Shown here in pieces: positions 51,312 to 62,074 of a stretch of DNA of 64,000 nt. The DNA is from Paralithodes platypus (taxonomy: Eukaryota > Arthropoda > Malacostraca > Decapoda > Lithodidae): assembly GCA_032716605.1 (NCBI GenBank), contig CM064502.1:36680395-36744394 (forward strand), written 5' to 3'. Every line of letters begins with the position of its first letter. Positions within the stretch are counted from its first letter, which is position 1. The translations under genes were made by a program, and so were the position numbers. The notes beneath the pieces are model-generated. The model saw only the letters and a program-made list of their open reading frames with translations. It had not been told where the DNA came from and made no database searches.

Positions 51312-51660
51312 GGGGAGATAGACCGTTTTTTCTGGACCTCCTGCCCCACTAGTTTTGAGATTATAAGATGTTCGGCCCATTAGTTTGGCGATTTTAACAC
51401 CTTTCACCCAATTTCGTTGTCAATTGTAAGACCTTTTGTGCCATTTAGGTGTCAATTATTTCCTGGCGAGCGAAAGCGAGCCTGCAATTTTAAAAGGAAA
51501 CGGCCTTCGGCCGGGACATTTTTCTACCGAAAAATTTACAAATTAATCTTCAGGGTCTAGGGGGTGTTTTTCTAAGCTTGAAGGAGATCTAGGGAGGAAA
51601 CTAAAAATATATATGAATAAATGAATTAATAAACCAAACAAACAGCCAGTCTCCCCTTAA
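51308..51660 (+). mobile_element. Family A element starting in the receptor stop codon
   Basis: TTAAGGGGAGATAGACC to GCCAGTCTCCCCTTAA, 353 bp, with TTAA on both sides. Bases 51309-51311 (TAA of TTAA) are the stop codon of the IR gene, so the element follows the coding sequence directly and becomes its 3' untranslated region. Confidence 0.9.
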
Positions 51661-51730
51661 AGTGCTGGTGGGGATGGTGTTCAGTACCTTGGCTTTTGTG
51701 GTCGAGATATTCCTTGTGCCTCCATCTTAA
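51661..51730 (+). pseudogene. Duplicate of the last 70 bases of the IR terminal exon
   Basis: It reads the M4 end and tail: [19 protein letters not shown] then TAA, against [20 protein letters not shown] count five differences in 70 bases. It lies between two family A elements, so the exon tail plus element forms an imperfect tandem unit. Confidence 0.9.
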
Positions 51731-52100
51731 GGGGGGATGGGCCGGTTTTCTGGACCACTTTCTCCCTCATCTTTAGCCCTATTAGTTTTCAGACGCTAAG
51801 ATGTTTTTCCCATTAGTTAGTCGATTTTGAAACCTTTCGCCCCAATTCTTCGTCAATATTTAGACCTTTTTTTGCTATTCAGGTGTCGATTTTTTCCCTG
51901 GCGAACGATAGTGAGCCTGTAATGTTGGGAGAACCTGCCTTTCGCCGGGACATTTTTCTACCGAAAAATTTACAAATTTATCTAGAAGGGGGATCTAATG
52001 GATTTTGTTTTGTTTTTATTTGATAGACGTCTAGGGAGGAAACTAGAAAAATAATGAATACATGCAAAAATCGCCCAAAAAGTGAACCGTCCTCCCTTAA
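51727..52100 (+). mobile_element. Family A element after the duplicated exon tail
   Basis: TTAAGGGGGGATGGGCC to CGTCCTCCCTTAA. It again starts in a TAA that would be the stop of the duplicated tail. Its final TTAA opens a family C-like end (TTAACCCGTTCAGTACCGG). Confidence 0.85.
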
Positions 52101-52734
52101 CCCGTTCAGTACCGGTGGCGTCTTTGTGAGGTTCTTTACTCCGATGACACCATGTTGATGTGGATCTTCAGTAGGCCTCTCTGTGATGAATAATGTTTGT
52201 AGAAAACTGCCACCACTAATAGTTTATAGACATATTAGGAGTCTGGAATCAATCAACCCATGCGATCAGCCTTTCCTTTATTTGTTGTATAAGTATGCAG
52301 GAACACAGTCAGGAATCAAATCAGGTGTGAAATGATGAAGTGGTGAGAATGGTGAAAGTGGGTGTGTGAGAGCGTGGTGAGTGGACCTCCGCCCTCGACT
52401 CGTGTCTGTCAAGTTCTCTTCTGTGTGATCGCCGTCATGCCTTGGTTCAACCGCACCTCGCCTTCCGAGAATGCATAACCAATCATGAAAGCGTGAATAA
52501 TCCTGAATGACGAGTGAATAATAATACATGACGAGTGAATAATCGTGCATAACTCCAGTCCAGGGTTGTCCTGGTGTTTAGGTTAGCAAGTCGTTAATAT
52601 AGGAACGAAATGATTAATCAGCATGTTTACCTTAGCTATTGATAAGGACACCTGTGGTCTTGCCTCTGGACCACAGCTAGCAGCTCCTTGTACAGGCATA
52701 ATTATACAAAAGTCGTGTCATAAGTATGAATTGA
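52101..52734. other. Intergenic interval, nothing firm
   Basis: A family C left end (52097-52120) whose partner is not visible, and short repeats of CATGACGAGTGAATAAT near 52510-52545. No gene recognised. Confidence 0.5.
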
Positions 52735-52966
52735 GTTATGAGTTGTCTAAATATGAGTGAAAGGATGGTATACCATCTTTCATATGTCATCTTGGCTATG
52801 TTTAGACGATTTTATTCAGCTAAGGAAGGACCTGTATCAGTCATATGGCTACAAAATATCTCAACGAACCCTTTTAACTACCACAGATACTTTCCTAGCT
52901 GCATAATATCTTCTAAATATAGCTAGAATAAAATATAATACACGTCGCTGGTACTCAGAGGGTTAA
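52735..52966. mobile_element. Family C element sharing its TTAA with the next element
   Basis: Inner inverted segments GTTTAGACGATTTTATTCAG and CATAATATCTTCTAAATATAG are visible. The right end is CGCTGGTACTCAGAGGGTTAA. The same TTAA begins the family A element at 52963. Confidence 0.75.
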
Positions 52967-53294
52967 GGGGAGATTTCCACTTGAAGGATTTTGTTTAGGA
53001 CACCTTTCTCCCTCATGAATAACCCCATTGCTATTGAGATTTTAAGACGTGTGCCCCATTAATTTGGATATTTTAAGAGCTTTCACCCCATGTATGTCTA
53101 TATTAAGACATTTGTGCTATTTTGTTGTTGATTTTGTTTCCAGGCAAGCGATAGCAAGCCTGTAATTTTTGAGGAATCGGCCTTCTGTTGATTTTCTACC
53201 TAAAAATGTACAATTTTATCTTGGAAGGTGGTCTAGGGAGTGTAATTTTAAGCTTGCTGAAGGTATAGGGAACAAACAATAAGCCTCCCCTTAA
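52963..53294 (+). mobile_element. Family A element, downstream of the gene
   Basis: TTAAGGGGAGATTTCCAC to GCCTCCCCTTAA with a diverged core. Confidence 0.85.
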
Positions 53295-53524
53295 GTTAAA
53301 TCATCCAAATCAAATGTGCGTTGATAGTGCCTGCGTTATATCATATGAGCATAGAATATTGAATTGGGAAATGTTCTTCAGATACAACTTTAACTAATGC
53401 TTATTTAATATATAACAAAAATGTATTTCCGTTAAATTACATTATATATACTTAATGTGATCAATAAAACTCAGAATCTCAATACTCTTCGTATTACTAC
53501 CTTAATTATACTGTAAAAAAAAAT

Positions 53525-53527
<3 letters not shown>

Positions 53528-53593
<66 letters not shown>

Positions 53594-53622
53594 TATATAT
53601 ATATATATATACCGGTATATAT

Positions 53623-53661
<39 letters not shown>
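53528..53661. repeat. (AT)n microsatellite
   Basis: Nearly uninterrupted TA repeats with a few breaks (TTAATA, CCGGTA). It directly precedes the LTR at 53668. Confidence 0.95.
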
Positions 53662-53664
<3 letters not shown>

Positions 53665-53667
53665 AGA

Positions 53668-55640
53668 TGACGGGTTGGTATTTTAACTCGACTGGTTATA
53701 ATCTCTATTACAATCTTATAATAAGATATCTTGAAATAGAATATGCTGGACAGGGTCATGTCTAGCTTTATGTATCTTGCACCGACTCTTTATTCCAAGG
53801 CAACATTCACACAATAAGAACACAATATTGCTTCACACTTTAGTTTATTCAATTTGCATGAGGTATGATATATAGAATATTGTTCTGTCATATAGGGCAG
53901 ACAGTACAGGTACTGAAGTGACGTATCAGAGATAGGATGGTCTATAATGATATTTTGGTTATAATTAGTCACGTTACATTTACACACAGTATAGATAATA
54001 TAAATATGCAGGAATAATGGTGTTATACATGTACATAGGAAATCAAATCAAATGATAACGCGTATGTGAGTATAACGTCTAGCGTGAAGACTTCTGGCAT
54101 AAGGCTAATTGACTTGACTATACGTTTACGAGCGGCGGGCGGTGAGCGCTTATCAAGGGGATTAAGAAAGGGTCACACAGGTAAGATAAATACAAGTTTG
54201 TGCGTTTGACCCTAGGTCAGAGTAACTGCTTTGGTATGAATTTATAATTCGAAATAGTGCGACTATAAGACACTAGTGAATATTAAATATATACTAAGGA
54301 GCTTATGGACAGGGTGGTTTAAGTTGGAATTTACTTATCTAAGCGGTTTCTGTGAAAGACTCGACACACGGCTACGAAAAATAGATTTACACCGGGTAAG
54401 AGATCGATACACACAAGGATAGAATTCAAATTCAAATTTAGATTAATGAATCGCTATAACAGGTGTTTTAATGAAAGCAAGTTAATGTAAAATGAGGAAA
54501 AGACCTCAATTAAAATGCTACTGGATAATCACAGTAAAATATAATTCGGAAGAACTTAGAATATAAAAGGGCGTACACCACGAAGTTGTACTAAGCTGAA
54601 ATACTTCGATAATAGTATAAAAGGAAATTTGAATATATTAGCAATTCCCTATCTGGCAATACGTGGATCAAAAATATGGCGTATGCGAATTACATGAACA
54701 TATGATGTAATTAAATATTTACTATAGAAATAGTAAGATCGAAATGGTAATGGTCTCTACGATAATAAGAAGACACGAATAATAAATAACTTGAACGAGA
54801 GTTACTATAAATGTGAGAAAATATTATTAATTACCAACACACGTAGATCAGATTAATTCACAAGCACTGGTATAAACGAGATAGCTCGAATAATAGAATT
54901 AAGGTTTTAACTCAACGGAGGGGTTCTTGACTTTTCGGCAAGGAAAGATAGATAAATTAAAATTTGGGCATAGGTCCTAGGTAAATGGTAGTAAATTAGG
55001 GAATATCTTCACGGTATACGTTTACACTTCAACTTCGATATACAAGAGAATAACATATATAGGTGACATCTGAGAGTATTCCGTCGTGAGCCTGGATCTA
55101 GATGAGTGTATAATAACGGATGTACAATTGACAAGGAATAATAACACTTCAGAAAGATACTGCAAAGGGGTATTTCATAGCAATATTTAGTGGGATGAAA
55201 TCACTTGCACAGATCAAGATTAATGGAAAGACAAATGACCATGTAACGTGTACACAGATCGATAATTGAATAAAAATGGGCACAGATCAACTTAATAACA
55301 CTTCGCGGAACACTCGCATATATTACCTTACCTTCAACAATAGCCACAAATTGAGTTACGCAGAAACACTTAGGGTTAGCGTGGAGGAGGAGAAGAGCCA
55401 AGAACGAGGGGCCCCGTCACAGAGGTCCGGGCCCGGTAGCTGGACGTAAGGGGGGCCACTCGTCAGGGGTCCAGGGGCAGGGCCAGGCATCAGGGTACTG
55501 CTTCGGCAGGGGGTCAGTGGACAGCAGGCTCCTTCTCTCTCTCAGGCAAACGACTCCCGGACAGCAATTATCCGGACGGAGTGTTTAGGTAGTTATACTC
55601 CCGACATATATATCCGGACGGACGGAGTAAGCTACTGAGT
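53668..55640 (-). repeat. 3' LTR of the large Gypsy element
   Basis: The plus-strand edge is TGACGGGTTGGTATTTTAAC, paired with TGTTGGGTTGGTATTTCAAC at 62075. Long collinear similarity continues to at least 55520 (GGCATCAGGGTACTGCTTCG). The outer boundary cannot be fixed because the partner LTR is cut off; 55640 is an estimate. Confidence 0.75.
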
Positions 55641-55931
55641 GTGAACTGACTTCCTGTAGTTTCAGTCAGTACGTATTTGGGTTATTTCTCTTTGTCATGT
55701 TGCGTGATCTCGTATCAATAAATACATAGAAGTGGGCTATGTTGAGGTTAATATTTATATGAAAAATACATTATGGTGCTTAATGATATCGCACTGAGGT
55801 TCTCATCTGTTTGACCTTTTGTTCTTTCTTATATCATCAAGCCTGATGATGTAATTCGTGATTTCCTGTTCACTCATTATTATGGCTATTTGGACTGTTT
55901 ATGGAATGATTTTCTTCCGTGGCACTTTATA

Positions 55932-56729
55932 TTACCATTTCACTGTTCTTCTCGTCTGACAGCTTCTTGAGGATGGAGGGACCCAACGATTCAAATATTC
56001 CCAGGGCTCTTTATGTTGAGATTGCATAAACACTTTTTCATCATAGTACTCGGGGAGGGGGGGGGGGGGGGGGTATTCAGGGAGAAGTTCCACCTTGGCT
56101 CTTTGAGTCCTGCCCTGTAATGGGCGGGGCCGTGTGAGGTGCTGATTGGAGGGGCTTGACCTGCCCTTCGGGGGTAACTCACCTGTACGGGTAATTAGAG
56201 CATGGGTATAGGGGTCAGATTTCCCATTCTCTGGAGAATGGGAACTGATTCTATTTCTAAACCCTTTTCTCCTTGTCTCCCTGGATTCCCTTACGGTGGC
56301 TATCTTGTGTGGTTGTTCTTTTGGCTCCGTCATTTCACCACCTTCTACGGAAACAAAGTCGCGACCTCGAGACCCCATTACATATTTGCGGCAGGTGGGA
56401 GTGGTGAGAGTCCTTGTTAATCGGTCCAGTACCAAACACCAGAGGGTTGTAGTGCTGTCAGGAGGAATGGAGGGGTCTGTCCTCACAGTAATCTCGAGGG
56501 GTGTCTTCGAATTACTCGTAACCTGAAGGAGATGGTCCGGGGACGTGAGGGGCTTAGGGTGATTCCAGTCGGAGGACACAAACACACTGTTTATCTTCAT
56601 GGTGACTCCGGGTTTTAAGGCTGCTGGAGTTGTTGCTGGTGGAGGAGTTGCTTTGGTAGTGGCCACTGTAGGAGTGTTGGAAGTGGTCCTTTCAGGTGGG
56701 GGTAGTCTGGCGGTGAGGGGGCCTGTCAT
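55932..56729 (-). CDS. Unassigned ORF between pol and the 3' LTR
   Basis: 265 codons, rich in Pro, Thr and Arg, with PPPPPLPEYYDEK near the C-terminus. No signal peptide or membrane segment is visible, so an env-type protein is not supported. It may be a pol or gag extension, or an accessory frame; a similar Pro-rich frame continues upstream to about 57150. Confidence 0.45.
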   Translation of the reverse strand: MTGPLTARLPPPERTTSNTPTVATTKATPPPATTPAALKPGVTMKINSVFVSSDWNHPKPLTSPDHLLQVTSNSKTPLEITVRTDPSIPPDSTTTLWCLVLDRLTRTLTTPTCRKYVMGSRGRDFVSVEGGEMTEPKEQPHKIATVRESRETRRKGFRNRISSHSPENGKSDPYTHALITRTGELPPKGRSSPSNQHLTRPRPLQGRTQRAKVELLPEYPPPPPLPEYYDEKVFMQSQHKEPWEYLNRWVPPSSRSCQTRRTVKW

Positions 56730-57151
56730 AGGTGTGAGGGTGTGACACAGGCTGGCTTGTTGACCTCGCAGTAGAAATGGCGGTGCCTTTGATGTGCCGC
56801 CGCTTGTAGGTTGGCTGGAAACTGGGAGCCCATCTCTGCGGTGGCTTCACACGACGCCCAGATCTCGTACATGGTGGATTAGATAAGAGGGGTATTAGGT
56901 GGGGAGATTGAGCATTTTGGTGGGGTATAGAAAGATTAGTAGGGGGTGAAGTAAGGACAGTTCTTCGAAGGTTAGAAGGTTTGTGTGACAGTAGATTAGG
57001 CAGGATGGGAGAGGGGACTGGATGAGAAGGGGGCGTGGCAGTTGTCTTTGACGGAAGGGCCTGGTCAGGTTTTATTTGAGCAGGGGTACTAGTAAGGGGG
57101 ATGAAGGTGTTGGCTGAAGCATTAGGTAAGGGTGAAGGGAGAGTGATTATG

Positions 57152-57800
57152 TCAGATTCGGATTGTTGTTGTAAAATGGTAATATTTTTTGATTATAGGT
57201 GAACTAGGAAGAGTACATGATGAGTCTGAAAAAATTGGTAAACTAATAGAAGGAGTTTGGAGGCAAGGGGTCGGGGGGTTTCTGGTGGCATTAATGTCGG
57301 CTGGAGTAGACAAATGAGGAGGTGGTGTAAAGGGGCTGACAGATCCAAATGATCTTGATGGCTGATTGAGTGGGAGGGGATTTGGGCAGTTATAGGGTTT
57401 AGATACAGGAGGAAGAAGTTGGTGGACGAGTTCCTCTCTTAGGGGAGGTAGAGGGGAAACGGAAGGAAGAGGGGAAGGAGGGGAATCTGAGGTCCCCAAT
57501 TTCTGGTCATTCATTAAAGGTAACATGTCTTTCTCAGGGGCATCTGCAAGCATGATGGCATTCTCATCTAAGGGTTGAAACCTACATACATATCTATTTC
57601 GGTATGTGTGTGATTCACCAAAATAGTTAATGGTTACCTGGTAGCAATTTGGAACAGTAAAAATTTCAAATGGACCTTGATATATGGGTTTCAATTTGGA
57701 CGGCCCGGTCAGTTGAGCAACCATCACGAGGTCACCAACGTGATGAGGACTTACCTTGGCGGTTTCATCAGGTTTTAGATCTTGCAGATATTGGAGTTGT
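57152..57800 (-). pseudogene. Integrase C-terminal domain, frameshifted from the core
   Basis: LKPIYQGPFEIFTVPNCYQV and RNRYVCRFQPLDE match the GPY/F-type module after the integrase core. It is separated from the core frame by one frameshift near 57890 at a C-run of the coding strand. A Pro/Ser-rich tail follows to 57152. Confidence 0.75.
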
Positions 57801-57864
57801 CTCAGTCGATGTTTTAAATGGACCAGGGGCTGGTCAAAATTAGATGAGGGCTCACAGGGGACAG

Positions 57865-59370
57865 CTAGATGACATAATGGGAGTAGTAGGGGGGTACTCC
57901 GAAGATGCGTTCATGGGGGGAGATCCCGTCTTTCCTGGGGCAAGTGTTTATCCCCCACTGGACGATTTTTACTTGGCTAGGCCAATCCTTCGTGTTCATC
58001 TGTTGCAATCTTGTCCGAACTTGGTTTGCAATGGTGCGGTGGCTCCGTTCACAGATGGAATTTCCTTGGGGCCAGTATGGGGGGGGGGAGTGGTTGATCT
58101 TATATCCACACATCTGAGAGAGTTGGGACCAGATGTGGCTGGTGAATTCTGGGGCGTTGTCCGAGTGTATGGCCTCAGGCAAACCAAAGTATAGGAATAC
58201 ATGTTGAATCATAGCTTCTGCTACGGCTATGGCAGAATGCTCTTTAGCGGGGCATGCGATCACATATATGGAGTATGTGTCCACGAAGATAGTTATGTAT
58301 TTGAAGCCTTGATTTCCTTCTAATGAACCCATTACATCAACGGCTAAAAGTTGCCAGGCTTTTGTTGCTACTAATTTTCCGGAAGGTCCCGGGGTGCGGG
58401 TCCTGTCCTTGCCTAGGGCACAGGCACGATAGGCTTCGGTGATCCGTTTGGCAGTGATGTAGGGGGAAGGGGTCCAATACCCCTGTTGGAAGGTGGCAGT
58501 CAGCTTCCGTTGGGCCAAATGAATGCCATTATGGATATGGAGGGATTGCATAGTGGCTAGGGCAGTGGCTGGGGTTATTACAATTTTCCCTTCGGGTGTG
58601 AACAGATTATCTCCTCGTCTAGTGAGTTGGGAGAATATGGTTCGGGGCATCCAGTCAGGTTTTTCTTGTCTTTGAAATTGCTTGAGTATTTGTTGTTGCT
58701 CTTGATCCGCAGAATCTTGGTGGTGGACGGCTAAAATGGGGTGCATCTCCACGGAGGCGGGGGGGTCCTCTGGTGCGGCAACAGTGGGTAGTCGGGACAG
58801 TGCGTCAGCATTGGTGTGGAGTTTTCCAGGCCTGTAAGCTATCTGGAAGTCAAATTCTTCTAAACTTTCTCTCCATCTGACATTTAAGGCATTCTTGGTG
58901 TCAGATTTCCTTAACCATTGTAGGGCGTGGTGGTCTGTGATGATGGTGACTTCTACCCCGGCTAAATAGGACTTAAATTGTTGCAGGGCCCAGATGATAC
59001 CCAGGCATTCTCTCTTAGTTACAGTGTAATTTACATCTGCTGGGTTTAGGGTTCGGCTGGCACAGGCTATGATGTGTTCTCTGCCCTCTCGTGTCTGTCC
59101 TAACACGGCACCTATTCCAGTTTGGGAGACATCGGTGTATAATCTGAAGGGCTGGGTGTAGTCGGGGAAAGAGACGACGGGTGAGGCAATCAACAAGTCT
59201 TTCAGGGTATTGAAGGCCTGTAGGCGGGGTGGGGTCCATAGGAATGGTTCTTCTTTCTTGGTGAGGTCATGAAGAGGCTTAGCAATGGTAGCAAATTTTT
59301 TCACAAATCTCCTATAGTAGGGGGCTAGCCCGAGAAATAATCGGACTCCTTTTACGTTAGTGGGGGGAAG
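57865..59370 (-). pseudogene. Gypsy RNase H and integrase core
   Basis: RT connection LFLGLAPYYRRFVKKFATI, then RNase H (LYTDVSQTGIGAVL, ITDHHALQWL, HTNADALSRLP), then the integrase core (LLAVDVMGS, HSDNAPEFTSHIW, WPQGNSICERSH). The H2C2 finger is degraded. This stretch is one open frame of about 500 codons. It ends by frameshift near 57890 and starts by frameshift at a homopolymer run, 59371-59390. Confidence 0.85.
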
Positions 59371-60116
59371 GCGGGGGGGGGGGGGGGGGGAATTTTCCCA
59401 ATGGCATCTAGTTTGTGGGGGTCTGGTGCAATTCCTTGGCCGGATACGATGTGGCCTAGAAACTGTACTTCGTTCTTGGCCGACGTACATTTGGAGGGCT
59501 TTAGGTTTGAGTTGGCCTCTCGGATTCTTTGGAAGACTTGTTGGAGGCATTGTATGTGTTCAGCCCAGGTCTTTCCGAACACGATGATGTCGTCTAAATA
59601 AGCCAGGCAGGTTTCCCAAGTCAATCCTTGCAATACAGATTCCATCAACCTAGAGAATGTTGCAGGTCCATTGCATAAACCGAAGGGAAATACGGTAAAT
59701 TCATATTGGCGGCCTTGGCTGGTGGTGAACGCCGTCTTCTGTTGATGTTCGGGAAGGACTGGTACTTGCCAATATCCTGCTTGCAAATCGAGAGTAGCGA
59801 ACCATTTAGCTCCAAGTAGGGAGTCTACGGAATCATCACTCCGAGGCAGGGGAGTGGCATCTTTAATGGTGACATCATTGAATCTGCGATAATCTATGCA
59901 GAATCTGGTGGTCCCGTCCTTTTTCCGTACAAGTACTACTGGGGATTACCAAGGGCTTGTCGAGGGGCGGACCACTCCGGTGGCCAACATGTCTTGTACT
60001 TGGGATTCTTCTTCTTGTCGTTGAATGGGTTTTTTTCTTCTGATGGGTTGTTTGACGGGATGTCCCAAGGTGTGGATAGGATGATGGAGGATGTTGGTTT
60101 TTCCCACATCTCGATT
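59352..60116 (-). pseudogene. Gypsy reverse transcriptase with two stops
   Basis: RT fingers VLVRKKDGTTRFCIDYR, palm FPFGLCNGPATFSRLMES and LAYLDDIIVFG, and GHIVSGQGIAPD. It is in frame with the upstream protease but broken by TAA at 60117-60119 and by TAA at 59946-59948 (within the usual SPWxSPVV phrase). It ends where a run of C shifts the frame. Confidence 0.85.
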
Positions 60117-61091
60117 TTAAGTGGCGAAGATGTCTTGGTAGGTGGTTAATAGATTCTTCAGGTCGGTTTGTTGTTGGGGAGATAGATGAGAAGGAATAGA
60201 GGGTAGGGGTAAAGGAGTGTTAGAGGGAGTATCAGCTGGAATGGATAGTTCTTCTGCAGAAGGCTCTAGTTCTCCAATGGTTAAACCTTTTGGTAGGGTA
60301 ATGGGCTGGTCTGATATATTGGCGATCTTTATGCAATTTAATTTGCCAGAAATTATACTAGGAGCGGTTAGGCAGTCCCTATCAAAGGGGCTTTGGAGTG
60401 GAGGGGTCATAATGACATCCCCAGGCAAAATGGGTACAATGGGGATCCACTTCTCATGATGAGGGGGGAGTGTCACGAGTTTGGCAGTGACGGCTTGAGT
60501 GATGGGCATTATGCAAGGGGGAGGAATCGGAGTCTGAGGGGAAGGAACAGGATTGGGAGGTGTTAGGGTAGGAATGGGCTGGGTTAAAGGTAAAGTTTTG
60601 GTAGAAAGAGGGCAAAGTCGGGGGGTCTCCCTAGTCTGGGTTTTTGGTTTGGTGCCTCGATTAGAGACACTAGCTTTGTTTTTGTTTTTATTTATTTGGG
60701 GGGGAAAGAATGTCAGGGTCCTTCTCCCACAAACAAGAGAAGCACTTAGCTTCGTGAGTAAGTCAAGACCCAAATATCCATCATATAGGGTCTCTTTGGG
60801 GTCATACACCACGAAAGAGTGGTTTGTTCCGTGATGAGGAACAATGGTATTTACATACAGAGGAAGCGTTTGTCCAAAATTTCTTATAATTTTGGCATCG
60901 GCACTCACTAAGACAATGGAGGAAGGTTGAATAGTGCCTAAAGCTTTCTTGTGTTGTTTGAAGAAAGGAGCGAAAAGGCATGATCGGGATGCTCCCGTGT
61001 CGATCACTAGGCGGACCTTCACTCCATTAAGAGTAAGCTTCTTGTAGATGGGCAGTTTGTCTGAGTCTGCCTCCTCATGAGCCCCCACCAT
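60117..61091 (-). pseudogene. Gypsy protease region
   Basis: VRLVIDTGASRSCLF is the retropepsin active site, and YDGYLGLDLLTKL the second conserved block. A Pro-rich linker and LLTTYQDIFAT lead to RT. It lies in a different frame from gag, whose stop is about 12 bases upstream. Confidence 0.85.
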
Positions 61092-61102
61092 TTTGACGGT
61101 TA

Positions 61103-61987
61103 TTAGTGTACGGGGGCGGTCTGAAAATCCAGGTATCGTGGTGCCTCGATTTCTGACTCTGGTTCTTCTCCATTATCCTCTTCGGACCCTTCATCGAATC
61201 CGGCCATGCCGTCCTCCGTAATGGTGGCGATCCGCCTTGGCTTGATCCAGGGAATCTGGGCCCACCAACTGGGTGCTCTGGTCCTTCTTCTGGTCAGTTC
61301 GGTAAATAATTTTCGTAATGACGTCAGTAGGCATTGGCTGTTGCACGGTTTCCAGTCGGCTAGGCGAATCCTGGCCCATTCCTCGGCCTCATCACTGGCT
61401 CGGGAGGCCATAGGGCTAGGGGCAGGTACGGTGAACGGGTGTGTGGTGGCTTTTTGGATGGCGGCTATCATGTCTTGACCCCAGGATTGCCTCAGGATCA
61501 CAATCCGCCTGACGACCGGCATGTCTGTCTTAAAATTGGTTGGCTCGACAATAGAGAAATGGTCCGCCACCGCCAAAGGCAAAATCCTTAACAAAGCCCT
61601 GAAAATAACCTTCTTTCTTTGGGCGGGTGTTTCCTCTGTGAACGCGATGACAGCGAGCTGTGTCAACTCACTGATTGTGTCTTCCAAACTCCCATTTTAT
61701 CTGACTTGATGAAAATGTCTGTCCGAAATTATTTGGCCTAGGAGAGGGTAAAGGGCAGCCTTTACATAAATTTCAAATGGTGCCCAGGTTAAACCGGGCA
61801 TTTGTTTCCGCACATACCCTGATACTTTCCCTGCATATTTACCTAGTTTAACTATGACTGTGTAAATCTTGGAAGAGTCTTGGTCCAGGAACATAAGATC
61901 CAGGACGGGTTTGACCATTTCCATGTATGTTCCTATATCGTTTTCCTCGGGCTTGAATGCCGGGATATCAAGTGACTTAGTTGCCAT
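61103..61987 (-). pseudogene. Gypsy gag with premature stop
   Basis: Starts MATKSLDIPAF at 61987. LTWAPFEIYVKAALYPLLG resembles [19 protein letters not shown] of the fragment at 46860. An in-frame TAA at about 61697 divides it. The second half (ELTQLAVIAF, ALLRILPLAVADHF) continues in the same frame to 61103. No zinc knuckle is visible. Confidence 0.75.
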
Positions 61988-62044
61988 GGTGATTGGATAA
62001 GTTGAGAGTGCAAGTATAAAACAAATTAAGCAAGCTGATGTGCC

Positions 62045-62074
62045 GTATGGATCCCACCGCTGCCACCAGTAAAA
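62045..62074 (-). promoter_or_regulatory. Primer-binding site region of the large Gypsy element
   Basis: On the minus strand the LTR end CCCAACA is followed by TTTTACTGGTGGCAGCGGTG, the usual position of a tRNA primer-binding site beginning TGG. The corresponding leader of the fragment at 48573 is TTGGCGGCAGACGGTGG. Confidence 0.6.
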
